Assembly (NCBI GenBank): GCA_026168455.1
Contig: CM047426.1
Span: 68,248,475 to 68,312,474 of the forward strand
Direction: 5' to 3'
DNA: 64,000 nt
From: Theocolax elegans
Lineage: Eukaryota; Arthropoda; Insecta; Hymenoptera; Cerocephalidae
The position numbers were made by a program, and so were the translations under genes. The notes beneath the pieces are model-generated. The model ran no database searches. It was given only the letters and a program-made list of their open reading frames with translations, and was not told where the DNA came from. Positions 12,275 to 22,515 of this stretch are shown piece after piece. How positions within the stretch are numbered: position 1 is the stretch's first letter; every line of letters starts with the position of its first letter.

Positions 12275-14555
12275 GAGTGTACGTAGCGCGCCTGGTTAAC
12301 TCTAGTGTTCACAAACATCACGTACATGTCCGTCGCGGACCCTGTTGAAGGCGCAAGAATAGTGACATTTAAAAAATTAATTCTTATTTTTCTAGATTTA
12401 TTGTCAGAGATAAGATAGTTATTACTGTTCGGCAGTATTAATGGATATATGACAGATTGTTTTTATTTTATTATCGTCATAATAAATAAATAAATAAAAT
12501 AGTAGATTTGGTTATTTATTAAGAGAGTTCTATGCTCTACTTTTACCCCAATTTGTTACCCTTCTATTATCGGTGACTCATATGTGTACTAAATTTTAGG
12601 CAGTAATATTTACTATTCCCGCACCAAAAATTGTAAAAATCTAATTGCAAATTTTGATAAGGAATTTCCCGAATACTAATAGATTCTGTGTAAAAATTAG
12701 TACACGGATAAATTATTAATAAACAATGGTTAATCAACTTAAACAATTAAATAAATAAATGCCTTCCTTTGGGAATGGCCCATCATGTGTGTGGATGAAT
12801 GGTTATGCGTATTTACGTTTGAAACAATCTACCAGACAGTGGTTGTGACTGCAAAGTATCGATTGCCTGACAATTAGACCAAATACGTCTGCACGTTGAG
12901 TCAAATGGCCGCTTTTGTTTAAAACAATGTTACAAAAATAAAAATTTCTAAGTTAAAATTTATTTTTAACACTACCTAGTTTTCTAAAATTTGTTCAAAT
13001 ATTACCCGATTTATGTCATTGTATGGAGCTACACGAACAGATAAATAAAAAACATTTTATGTTGTGAATATAAAGAGTGGAAATAAAATATAAAAATTTT
13101 TAATGTTTTTGAAACTATGCTAATTATAAAGTTATTAATTTTTAGGTATTCTAAAATGTACAAGTTTTAAACTTATTACCATTTTATTTTTTGATACGCT
13201 CGCGCTCATATATCCTGCCACAAATACATATCAGCAGTATAATAATTTACAGAACAGATACTAAGCTATTTTAGATGTCCCGTTTATCCTGGGTTTTTAT
13301 GAAAAAGTTTCCAATGCTATAAAATTAAAAGCTTAAGAATTGTATCAAAAATCTACAATTTTGTCATGAGAGGCAAAGAAAGAATAATAAAGCATTATTG
13401 GAGAGATATCGCATATAAAATTGAATATGAATAATATAATGCTGTTTATATTGATGACTAAACATATATGCAATGTACAAATATAGTATGTATATAGAAT
13501 ACATAGAAAACTGGTTTTCATTTTGTTGTAATGACCATATTTCGGGGCATTATCATCCATTTGATTTTAAAAATGTAAACGCACTTGACACTGTAAAAAA
13601 TTAGAACAGACGATTAATTTATACAATAATAACATAAAATTAAAGCATAATCCTATTATAATTGAAGAAAATACTAAAAATCTTAGTCAACATTACAGCA
13701 ACATTATAAGTAGTCTAAAATTAAAATCTATAAGTTGGAATTATTTTTCTTACTTGTAAATTCAAATTATACATCTACGTATGATAATTTACATTTTTCA
13801 ATTATACTTACCGAATATAATTGATAATCATTTTAACGTTGCATGAATCAATCATGAGCTCGGCTGAAAAATTTGAAAAACTATTTATAATATTTCTTAT
13901 ATATTAAATTCAAAGTGAATAATTTATTTTTATTACGGTAATCTATTTTTTAATTAATTAAAGATATGTTATTGAATATTATTTATAGTAATTAATATTA
14001 ATATATTTAGCTTTATCACGATTTATTAGTAATAATAAATAATATTTGATAAATAATAATGCATATTTATGGAATGTTATATTGATACAGCTTTTTCTCA
14101 TTGGGCAGCCTAACCTCTAAACTAGAAAGAATAAAAGAATTTGGTATCGCCAGATACTTATGAAAAGGTATCCTGGTTCACTGTTCTCTTTTCTGAAGAA
14201 TAGTTCTCACATGGAAGTCCCGAAGAAAGAAAAAGCTCCTGATCGCTGCCTGATACCGTCTTATATACTAATTGGTTTGCATGTGTAACAATGTACGTAT
14301 TCATTCGTATGATTATATGTGTGAAATTTGTATTTAAGATAGTAATTGTATAGATATTTATGATTGTATGAACTGCTTATAGTATTTAAAATGTAAAGTT
14401 CTATGTTCATAGAAAGATTAATAATTATTTTTATAATGATGTTCTTTTATTTAATTTTACTTTAACTAATATTTTATAATATCTATAGATATAATTTAAA
14501 ATAAAGTTAGCTTGCTAGGTGGCATTAAATACATATATAAATTGGTATACTTACT
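12275..14555. other. AT-rich intergenic DNA, no gene seen
   Basis: Only short frames (up to about 71 codons, on the minus strand near 13345-13560) without recognisable motifs. Confidence 0.55.
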
Positions 14556-14699
14556 TATGTGTTACCAGGCGAGACGCGCGAAATTTAAACGTTAATAAAT
14601 AAAAATTAATAATTCTAAGATTAAATTTGATTTATTGATTGTTGATCATAATTGTAACCGTTTGAATTACTTGCGTTCCTAATGCAAGCGAGATATAAA

Positions 14700-14722
14700 A
14701 CTTGTGGTGACCCCGACGTTTC
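14700..14722 (+). other. Possible LTR-retrotransposon primer-binding site
   Basis: TGGTGACCCCGACGT after a TATAAAACTTG context looks like the TGG-starting primer-binding site that follows the 5' LTR of insect LTR retrotransposons. A possible LTR would lie upstream (about 14556-14704), but I see no second LTR copy in the window, so the call is weak. Confidence 0.3.
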
Positions 14723-15177
14723 TCTGACGGTAAAACCGTCGATTACGCGGTCAACTGTAATCAAGACAAATACCAATTTACTATTCTAGTTTTAACTAGC
14801 GATCAGACCGGTTGCGTCTAAACTGTTTCTGTGCACGCTTGTATCTGTACTTTATTACGTTTGCAGTCGCAGTTTTCAATAAATACAATTTACACAATTT
14901 AAAATATAGCATAACAGTAGTAACCCTTAGTTCAATTTAATCAATGCTAAAAAGAGACATTGTTTCGCAACTACAATGACTTAAAGTGTTCAACCAGCAG
15001 TCCTCGAGCGCAGAGCGTTTGCCGGTTTTCTACCGTCGAGTAAGGACAAAGTCTCTCGTCCAAAAAAGCTGCATCAGGAGCAGAGTTGTAGTGATTTTTT
15101 AGTACTAACGTAAAACGCATGCACCTGACACTAGCAGACACTCTCCGTTCAATGACGACAACCCCACGATTCTTTAA

Positions 15178-15714
15178 GGGCCCACGACCCTGGACAACTC
15201 CCCAAATGAAGGGCAAACTATCAATAGCAGCGGTCACGAAATATTTTCTCTTCCCGGTCTTTCGAATCCTAGCTCAGTAACTAAAAATGAGTCGAACCTA
15301 TCGGTACAGAAATCATCGATCAAACCTAGGAGAACAGTTCATTGCAGGAGGATCTTGGATAAGCAACACATGACGACGTGGCACGGCAAGACTCCAATAT
15401 GGCGGATGCATATACTGTTTCACTTTTTGAGACCGGTACTCTTGGAGGCTAGAACTTTGATACTGAATCCGAGATATAACAACAAGTATGAGACCCTTCA
15501 GGAACTGATTAGGAGATTCTCGAACAAGAAGGTTTACTGCCTGGACAAAGCGCTCGAAATCGCGGTCGGTGACAGATTCCTTCACAGGAGTATAGAAAGC
15601 TGGAACATCTTTGAATTAGAAGCTTCCAGACGAAGTATTGAGAGTCAAATGTCTATCGCCATGACAACAGACAGTTCAATCAGCCAAGAATATTTTCAAG
15701 CCAATGGCAGCTAG
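15178..15714 (+). CDS. Unidentified open frame, possibly transposon-derived
   Basis: An open frame of about 178 codons runs from after a TAA at 15175 to a TAG at 15712. The first in-frame start-like codon that gives a long product is near 15355-15369. The composition is more balanced than the surrounding DNA. The N-terminal half is rich in Ser, Asn and Thr; the C-terminal half is richer in Arg, Leu, Glu and Ile and may be helical. I recognise no domain. It lies about 470 bases downstream of a possible LTR primer-binding site, so a gag-like remnant is one option; a host exon is another. A minus-strand frame overlaps part of it. Confidence 0.25.
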   Translation, partial: GPTTLDNSPNEGQTINSSGHEIFSLPGLSNPSSVTKNESNLSVQKSSIKPRRTVHCRRILDKQHMTTWHGKTPIWRMHILFHFLRPVLLEARTLILNPRYNNKYETLQELIRRFSNKKVYCLDKALEIAVGDRFLHRSIESWNIFELEASRRSIESQMSIAMTTDSSISQEYFQANGS

Positions 15715-15911
15715 CCCACTGAAAGACACCTAGGAAGCTGCAACCGTTTACTTTTAAAGTCAGAGCAGTGACCAACAACCAAGTAAAACAGATACCAGTA
15801 GTCTATGTACCAAAAGTTTATCGAAATGTTGAACACATTGAACTGAATATCATGGATCACGGATTTCCTTGCAACTTTGGGAACTGCTTTTAGATGCACT
15901 ATAAAAGAATT

Positions 15912-16370
15912 AATGTCAAATTTAATCTCATAGGCCTTTTGACGAAAATAGTCTGTAGTCTGTACTTAATGAACAATTGTAAAAAGAATATGCTTTAATT
16001 TAATCTCTAATAACTGAGAAATAATTAAAGATAGACACATAAACTTAAATCCAGCAGTAAGCTGGATTTGCTCATATTATAGAAACAATGATAATTAAAC
16101 AAAATATTTGTCTAAAATGTTCATAAAATTTTAAATATTTAATTGTCTTTAAATTTTTCTTTAACTTTTATTTCTTCCATAACTTTTAACCATACTAAGA
16201 TACTTGAACTTTTTGCTAGATTTGGGTCTGAATGTCGACCATTAATTGTTTCCAAGTTATCAGCAATTAAACTGATGCCTATTATTTTCATAATTTTCCA
16301 TTAGTGGGGATAATATTCTTCAAACAACCTATGAGATTGAATTTCACATGATTTTTTCATACTCTGCACG
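15912..16370. mobile_element. CAAGG foldback relative F5, termini lost
   Basis: Arms are related by inversion: TTTAATCTCATAGGC near 15925 against CCTATGAGATTGAATTTC near 16328. The left arm is clearly related to F4 (CAATCTCATAGACTGTTTGACG at about 43850). The conserved ends with AAACGGATC are not present, so this is an old, trimmed copy. Confidence 0.55.
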
Positions 16371-16520
16371 AGAAAACAGTTTCCATAGTTACTAAGAAAC
16401 CCGTGACCCGAATGATGAAACCCTTAGTTGTGAGTGCGAACCAGAGTAGTAGCAATGTATTTCCAGACCCCAGCAGAGAGAGATCCAGGAATTACCACAT
16501 GAGTAATGGTTCTGGACTCC

Positions 16521-16530
16521 CCCCCCCCCC
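16521..16530. repeat. Poly-C run
   Basis: Ten consecutive C residues. Confidence 0.9.
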
Positions 16531-16721
16531 GAGTGAGCCGGTTTAGGTTTTTACACGCACTATTTCTTCTATTACAATTATTTAATACAATAACAACCTA
16601 TAAACGCAGTGGAGAGGCATATTTGTAACACATATATTAAATAAAATATAAGTACAAAAGTTTGAATGGCTAAAATGTGCTTAGAATTCGAAAAATACGA
16701 TCTCGAACTTAACCTATCTTA

Positions 16722-17402
16722 CAAGGAGACCCTCATATGTTTGGGAAACGGATCGTGCCCAGCTTCTAGTATATGTTTTCTAATATAAAAATATGAAAAA
16801 AGCCAGAGCCGCAGACTCTAACAATCGTTTTTTCAAAAGTTATACGCTGTTAAAGCAAAATTTCCAAGGAAAAGAGACTTCACTTTAAACGCTTATAACT
16901 TCTGACCTATCAAATATTGACATTCAAATCAAAATTTACTGAAAAGCTGAGATAAAATAGATGTATTTAAAAAAAAAGTACGTTCAAATCCGTTAAAATG
17001 GAGCAGAGTTATAGCCGAATTAAGAATTTAAAGAAATTTAGCTTAAAAAAATCAATAAAATTTGTACTGCTCAATTTTTGTTTAAAATTGCTTCTAATTC
17101 TTAATTTGGTTATAACTCTGCTCCATTTTAATGGATTTGAACGTACTTTTTTTTAAAATGTATCTATTTTATCCCAGCTTTTCAGTAAACTTTGGTTTGA
17201 ATGTCAATATTTGATAGGTCAGAAGTTATAAGCGTTTAAAGGAAAGTCTCTTTTTTTTGGAAATTTTGCTTCAAGAGCATATAACTTTTGAAAAAACGAT
17301 TGTTAGAGTCTGCGGCTCTGGCTTTTTTCATATTTTTATATTAGAAAACATATACTACAAGCTGGGCACGATCCGTTTCCCAAACATATGAGGGTCTCCT
17401 TG
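16722..17402. mobile_element. CAAGG foldback element F3
   Basis: A 681-bp palindrome starting CAAGGAGACCCTCATATG and ending with its reverse complement. The arms share TTTGGGAAACGGATCGTGCC and GCCAGAGCCGCAGACTC. TTA lies on both sides (16719-16721 and 17403-17405). The short centre lies near 17060. There is no coding capacity. The arms are almost identical through most of their length, which suggests either recent formation or continuing arm homogenisation. Confidence 0.85.
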
Positions 17403-17837
17403 TTAGTTAACAGGCAACAACGATTTAATTGAATTTTGTAAAAACTGGATAGATTTCTAACAAATACAGTGCATACGCACAATTTCACGCTAATGATAAT
17501 TGTTGGAATACTAAAAGAGCAGACGAAAGTGCACGACAAAAAATTAAATAGAAAAATACGATGGATACTAAGACGGTAGGAAGCTTGTATCATATATTAG
17601 GGATGGAAATAAACGATTTTACGTTATGCGTCGGTTCTAAAAAAAGAATGCGCTGCCACTTTAATCACTTATTTGAAATACCGTAGTTTCTTGGTTATTT
17701 TTATCAGTTCAGATAGTTTAACGTTGGCTATATAGTAACTGCAAATTTCAACATTTAATATAAATAAGGACAAAATGATAGTAAAAAAAAATCAGTTCCA
17801 CTCCAGAACATTGTGCAGCAATTAGTAATAATTTAAT

Positions 17838-17950
17838 AGCTGTTCGACGGATACCTGCGATGCGAGACAATCTCAGCGACGCGCCGAGAATACCTCGCCT
17901 CGCAGGTTCTTCCCAAAGATAATCAACCACCCAAGCCTTCCATGAAAAGA
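17838..17950 (-). repeat. Repeat E, copy 1 (possible exon-like unit)
   Basis: Matches 18061-18175 over about 115 bases with many substitutions but no length change. On the minus strand both copies can be read in one frame that keeps VVDY, EEPAR and SLR, and both are followed by the same CGCAGGTATC, which would fit a splice donor. This could be a duplicated exon or just a diverged dispersed repeat. Confidence 0.55.
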
Positions 17951-18060
17951 AATTTTTTGTGTTTCTAATCTTACTACAAATAGTATTCGGTTATTAACAC
18001 AAATACTGTTATAAAATTAATATAAAACCTACTACAATAAATTAGGCGATTGCTTTGGAA

Positions 18061-18175
18061 TTCTCGATCGCTCGATACCTGCGAGGCGAGAAAATCTCAG
18101 CGACACGTCGAGAGTGTCTAGCCTTGCAGGTTCTTCGGGAGTATAATCAACCACCGAAGCTTTCCGAGAAAAAGA
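18061..18175 (-). repeat. Repeat E, copy 2 (possible exon-like unit)
   Basis: Direct-repeat partner of 17838-17950. The minus-strand frame keeps VVDY, EEPAR, LDTL and SLRFSRLAG; about two thirds of residues agree with copy 1. A T-rich stretch ending in an AG precedes it on the minus strand, as an acceptor would need. Confidence 0.55.
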
Positions 18176-18238
18176 CGTTCTTTTTTTTAACACACATAGT
18201 TGTAGCCATCCTCGTCGTATCCGCACGACCGCGAACAC

Positions 18239-18395
18239 TCACCGTACGATGCGCGCGGGACGACGGCGGTCGGCGGACGGCTCGACGCAAGAAGGTGCGC
18301 GCGCACGTCTGGTCCGTCCAGCGTAGCAGTGAACGAGCTTGCCGAAGCTCGACAGAGCTCTGAGAGTCCTGTACGTATCAGCCCTCTCTATCGCC
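18239..18395 (-). other. GC-rich tract with splice-donor-like end
   Basis: A very GC- and CpG-rich block lies between R1 copy A and repeat E. On the minus strand it continues the open frame of the R1 relic but no longer resembles R1 protein (it is rich in Arg, Ala and Pro). The minus strand reads ACGGTGAGTG at its downstream end, a strong donor-like word. It may be host sequence joined to the retroelement, or unrelated inserted DNA. Confidence 0.35.
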
Positions 18396-20112
18396 AAGAG
18401 GGCTATATCTGACATGGTTCTATAAGCATGAGCCACCCTTAATGCGGCTATTCTGCAGGCTCGCCGACAGGATGCACCGTAGCTTATATTACTTCTGAGG
18501 GCATCTGCGCAAATCGAAGCTTCATATAAAATTACAGAACTTACCATTGTCGCTAAGAGGACCCGACGTGGCTGCCTTGGCCCTCCGATATTGGGCATTA
18601 AGCCCGACAAAACTCTAGTCACTCCTGCGGCTTTTGATCCTGCAGTCAGTAGGTGTTTCTTGAATGTTAGCCGCGCATCCAAGATGACTTCTAGGTATTT
18701 CACCGTGTCCGCCGATCTTATGGGCTTACCTTTTACAGTTAAGGTGGCGTACCTCCTTTGCTTCGTTTGAGAGATAAGTACTGCCTCAGTCATGGGTCCA
18801 AACACAGCTCATGGGTGCCTAACCATACAGCCACTACCGTGATAGAGGCATCTCCACAATATTCTACCTCATCGATGCTCCTTGCGACGACGACCAAAGC
18901 CACATCGTCCGCAAAAGCCACCATCGACACTCCCTATGGCAGCTGCTGCCTAAGCAGTCCGTCGTAAATGACGTTTCAAAGAAGAGGTCATAAGACCGAA
19001 CTCTGCGGAACGCCTCCGGTGATGTTATAGGAGTGCGCACCATCCTCTATGTCATAGAGGAGGATACGTTCTGTGAGGTAGCTCGAGATGACTTTACGTA
19101 GGTAGAGCGGTACCTTCAATTCTTCCAAGGACAGCATAATGTTGTCCCATCGAGCCGAGTTAAAGGCATTGCGGATATCCAGAGCGATGATAGCATCCAT
19201 GCGCCGAGAATTCCTAGTACCACCGATGGCATTGGTGGCCAGCTCAACAACTCGACTTATAGCGTCAATAGTTGAGTGCCCTTTCCGAAAACCAAACTGA
19301 TTGTCGGATAGATCGCCTGCCTGTGCAATGGCTGCTTGTATCCTGGCACACATGACACGCTTGAACAGCTTCCCAGCTATATCCAATAAACAGAGTGAAC
19401 GGTACGAGGAAGGGTTTGCTGGGAAGCATCCTAATTAAAAGCAAGCACTGAATGTGTCGGCAAAAATTTGTGGCACATTCAGCGCAGCAGTCTTGATGGC
19501 CAGACCAGGTATTTCATCCGGCCCTGGAGCTTTACGGATGGATATTCTCCTTGCAGCCAATTTCAGCTCTGCTATGATACTGTCTGGCGGCGCGACTGCA
19601 CTGTCGGTCCCCATTAAGCCTGTCTCGACTGCCCGTTCTTGATGTTATGGGAATAGATGGCGCACCGCTCTGTCAAGAAAATGTGGACACGATGGCGTTG
19701 AGGCCCTGGGTTTGATCTTATTCATCACCATTTTGTACGGCTTACCCTAGGGATCGCGGTCCACTTCCTTGCAAAATTCGCGCCAGCACTTGCGTTTAGT
19801 CACTTTAATGGCAGCCTTGAGCTCTTTCAGTTTTTCCTCGTAGGCCGCGGTTAGTTCTTCGTGCCGCGGCTCGTTCCGAGCTCTCTGGTTCAGTCACTGA
19901 TTCCGCACATACTCACGGCGTATTTTTGCGATATTCTGATTCCACCAGTACATAGGTAGACGGCCACGGGGGACGGATTTCCCGGCAATAGAGATATCGC
20001 ATGCCGCTGTTATGGCACGCGTAAGTTCCTCGGCTCGTTCTTCCGATGTTCTTTTGACAGCGACTTCTGCTATGGAGCAGAGGAACATTTCTCGGTCGTA
20101 GGTAGACGGTAC
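18396..20112 (-). pseudogene. R1-clade retrotransposon relic, copy A
   Basis: Minus-strand pieces, in order: the endonuclease-RT linker (EMFLCSIAE, then MYWWNQNIAKIRRE, about 19894-20100); the fingers region (KAPGPDEIPGLAIKTAA near 19510-19560); LSDNQFGFRKGHST and motif A IALDIRNAFNSARW (within 18988-19386); the catalytic motif FADDVAL near 18905; and the late RT segment GLMPNIGGPRQPRR. These are hallmarks of the R1 clade of arthropod non-LTR elements. The frame is broken by several stops and indels, and the block between CFPA and PSSYR is deleted. The 5' part (endonuclease) and the C-terminal zinc knuckle are missing. Its 5' side abuts an (AC)n array. Motif A keeps its Asp but the element cannot be active. 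Confidence 0.9.
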
Positions 20113-20175
20113 GGTGTGTGTGTGTGTGTGTCTGTGTGTGTGCGTGCGCGCGCGCGCGCGCGTGTGTGTGTGTGT
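20113..20175. repeat. (TG)n/(CG)n microsatellite between two R1 relics
   Basis: TG repeats interrupted by a run of CG repeats. On the minus strand this is an (AC)n array that lies directly after the poly(A) tail of R1 copy B and directly before the coding sequence of R1 copy A. Confidence 0.9.
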
Positions 20176-21882
20176 TTTTTTTTTCCGAAGAGGTGGAGAA
20201 ATGCTTAATGCACCATGATTGGAGCCATGCAAGACTCCTCGTGTGTGGGACTCTCATACCGAAGGGTGTCGATAGGCATACCCACTAAAACTCCACCTCT
20301 TTTCGTACCTTTATTCCCCTGCGGGAGCCGCCGCAAGGCATTACTTCGCGGGGGGAGGCAACGGCTAGACTAGCCCACTACTGCTGCCATCTCAACTTTT
20401 CTCTCCTCTTCTCTTCTGATGAGACCCAGCCTGTCCACTACGGACGTACAGAGGGTCACTACCGCGTTCCATCCCTCCTGGGAGCCAAGCAGGCACGCCC
20501 CGATGCCCTCAGGGGTGAGGGGACCGCTCCAAGTGATTTGAAATTGGTCCCGTTCCTCCCTGAAACGAGGACACTGTAGGAGGACGTGTTCCACGTCTTC
20601 GTCCACCCCTGGACAAGCCGGGCACTCTGCGCTGCCGTAGACCCCTATACGAAATAGGTAGCTACGGAAGCATCCGTGCCCGGTCAACACCTGGGTAAGC
20701 TGGAAACTGAAGAAGCCGTGTTTCCTGCTCGCCCACTCCCGGATCCGCGGGATGATGCGGTAGGTCCAGCGGCCGTCCCTGGCTGAGTCCCATCTCCGCT
20801 GCCACTCCTCTACGGTCCGCAATGACCATCGATTGTGGCAGCGGTTCTCTTCTAGACGTTGCCCACCCTCACGGTGTCTTTCAGCTCTCTCGGCCCCCAG
20901 GAGGTCGAAGGGGGCGGTCCCCGCGACCACCGAGAGCGCAATGTCAGATACGGTTCGGTACGCCCTTAGCGCAGCTATCCTGCAGGCTCTCTGGCACGGA
21001 GCACCAATGCTCTTGTGCCTGTTCAGGGCATCAGCCCAGATAGAAGCTCCGTATAAAATTACGGAGCTCACCACCGAGGCAAGGAGGGACCTTCGCGGTT
21101 GCTGGGGTCCCCCGATGTTGGGCATGATGCCCGCCAGCGCACAGGCCACCTTTGCCGCCTTTGAGACGACAGCCGCGCGTATAGTGTGACCCCTAAATAC
21201 TTCAACCGCCTCCGTTTTTTCCGCCGCCAGACTAAGTCCGTGGTCTCTCAACCAAGTGGCGACCACTTCTATAGAGACGTCTCCGAGATATTCGATCTCT
21301 TCGACACTCTTTGCGACCACCACTAGCGCCACGTCGTCCGCGAAAGCCACCATCGAGACACCCTCCGGAAGTTGCTGCCTAAGCAGGCCGTCATAGACAG
21401 CGTTCCAGAGTAGGGGCCCAATGACCGAACCCTGCGGCACGCTTCCCGTGATGTTGTGGGAGTGCACACCGTCGTCGGAGTCATAGAGCAGAATACGGTC
21501 AGTCAGGTAACTCGAGGTGACCTCCCTGATATAGAGTGGCACTTGGAAGTGCTGCGGGGACAGCATGATGTCGTCCTATCTGGCAGAGTTGAAGGCATTC
21601 CGACCAGCATTGATGGCGTTTGTGGCTATATCAACAACTCTGCCTACAGCGTCCATGGTCGATCGACCCTTTCGGAAGCCGAACTGGTTGTCGGAGAGGT
21701 CTCCGGCCCGACCGATGGCCGCTGCGAGCCTGGCGCAGATCACCCGCTCCAGAAGCTTCCCAACTATATCCAGTAGACAGAGCGGGCGGTAAGATGATGG
21801 CTCCTCCGGGGGTTTGTTTCCCTTCGGTAGGAGTACCAGCCTCTGCGTCTTCCAATGGGCCGGGAAGCAACCTTCTCTCAGG

Positions 21883-21931
<49 letters not shown>

Positions 21932-22025
21932 CGTTTGAGGAAAGCAACATTTCTAGCGTCAACTCAGGATATGCTTCTCTATACCGCCAAGGTGGGTGCA
22001 CGCCTTCGTAGCAGCTGCAGTGCAT
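20176..22025 (-). pseudogene. R1-clade retrotransposon relic, copy B
   Basis: Minus strand. From about 22025 the frame gives AYPELTLEML, then a Thr-His tract coded by (AC)n, then LREGCFPAHWKTQRLVLLPK, LSDNQFGFRKGRST, GSVPQGSVIGPLLWN, FADDVALVVV, GIMPNIGGPQQPRR and a C-terminal knuckle (C-x2-C-x8-H-x4-C, CPACPG to LLQC), stopping at 20370. Two lesions: the stretch carrying motif A (the first catalytic Asp) is deleted just before RNAFNSAR, and the next codon, Trp in copy A, is a TAG stop at 21576-21578. The rest, about 400 codons to the natural end, is open. A 3' UTR of about 185 bases ends in a poly(A) tail (T run at 20176-20184). Copy B is less decayed than copy A, so it probably arrived later. 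Confidence 0.92.
21893..21934. repeat. (TG)n microsatellite inside R1 copy B
   Basis: About 18 TG units followed by CG units. It sits inside the reverse transcriptase coding sequence, with R1-like residues on both sides in the same frame. Confidence 0.85.
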
Positions 22026-22197
22026 TTATTTCTTCTTTCGTATGTGCTTCCCATCTCTTCCCCCTTCTCATCCTTTTCCACTCGCGCAACAAATTATGAA
22101 AATTTTATTTAGTTAAAGTAATGGTAAATATTGTTTTTATCCGCGCTGCTCCCTCAGATTGCCTCGTCATCAGCGAACAGTACCGGGACTTAACACC
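22026..22197. other. Junction DNA between oppositely oriented R1 relics
   Basis: Pyrimidine-rich then AT-rich; no recognisable R1 coding sequence. It separates minus-strand copy B from plus-strand copy C. Confidence 0.4.
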
Positions 22198-22515
22198 GCC
22201 GAACTGACAGACGAATAACTGATGGAGTCGCCCAGGGTTCCATCCTGGGACCAGACTTCTGGAACATACTGTATGACAGTCTTCTCCGAATTGAGATGCC
22301 GACGAACACATCCCTCGTCGCTTACGCTGATGACGTTGCGATCATTATCGTGGCCCGTGACACACACCTGATTCAGCTAAAGCTGAACCAGGTTATGCGG
22401 CGGGTAACTGAATGGATGAAAGACCACGGACTGCAAATTGCGTTACAAAAGACAGAACTTGTGCTTCTAACTAGACGAAGAATCGACACGGGGTTACCGT
22501 TGAAAGTTAGACGCG
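22198..22515 (+). pseudogene. R1-clade-like reverse transcriptase fragment, copy C
   Basis: The plus-strand frame gives DGVAQGSILGPDFWNILYD (motif B), then SLVAYADDVAIIIVARDT (motif C, YADD intact) and WMKDHGLQIALQKTELVLLT (motif D). These are typical of R1/TRAS-type elements. The sequence before 22198 and after about 22515 is not recognisable, so about 105 residues of a roughly 1000-residue protein remain. It is a different subfamily from copies A and B (YADD rather than FADD, different flanking residues). Confidence 0.85.

Noticed and set aside
19894..20257. Minus-strand frames with His-Thr or His-Ala repeats
   Set aside because: The repetitive part is the translated (AC)n microsatellite; only the part after it belongs to R1 copy A.
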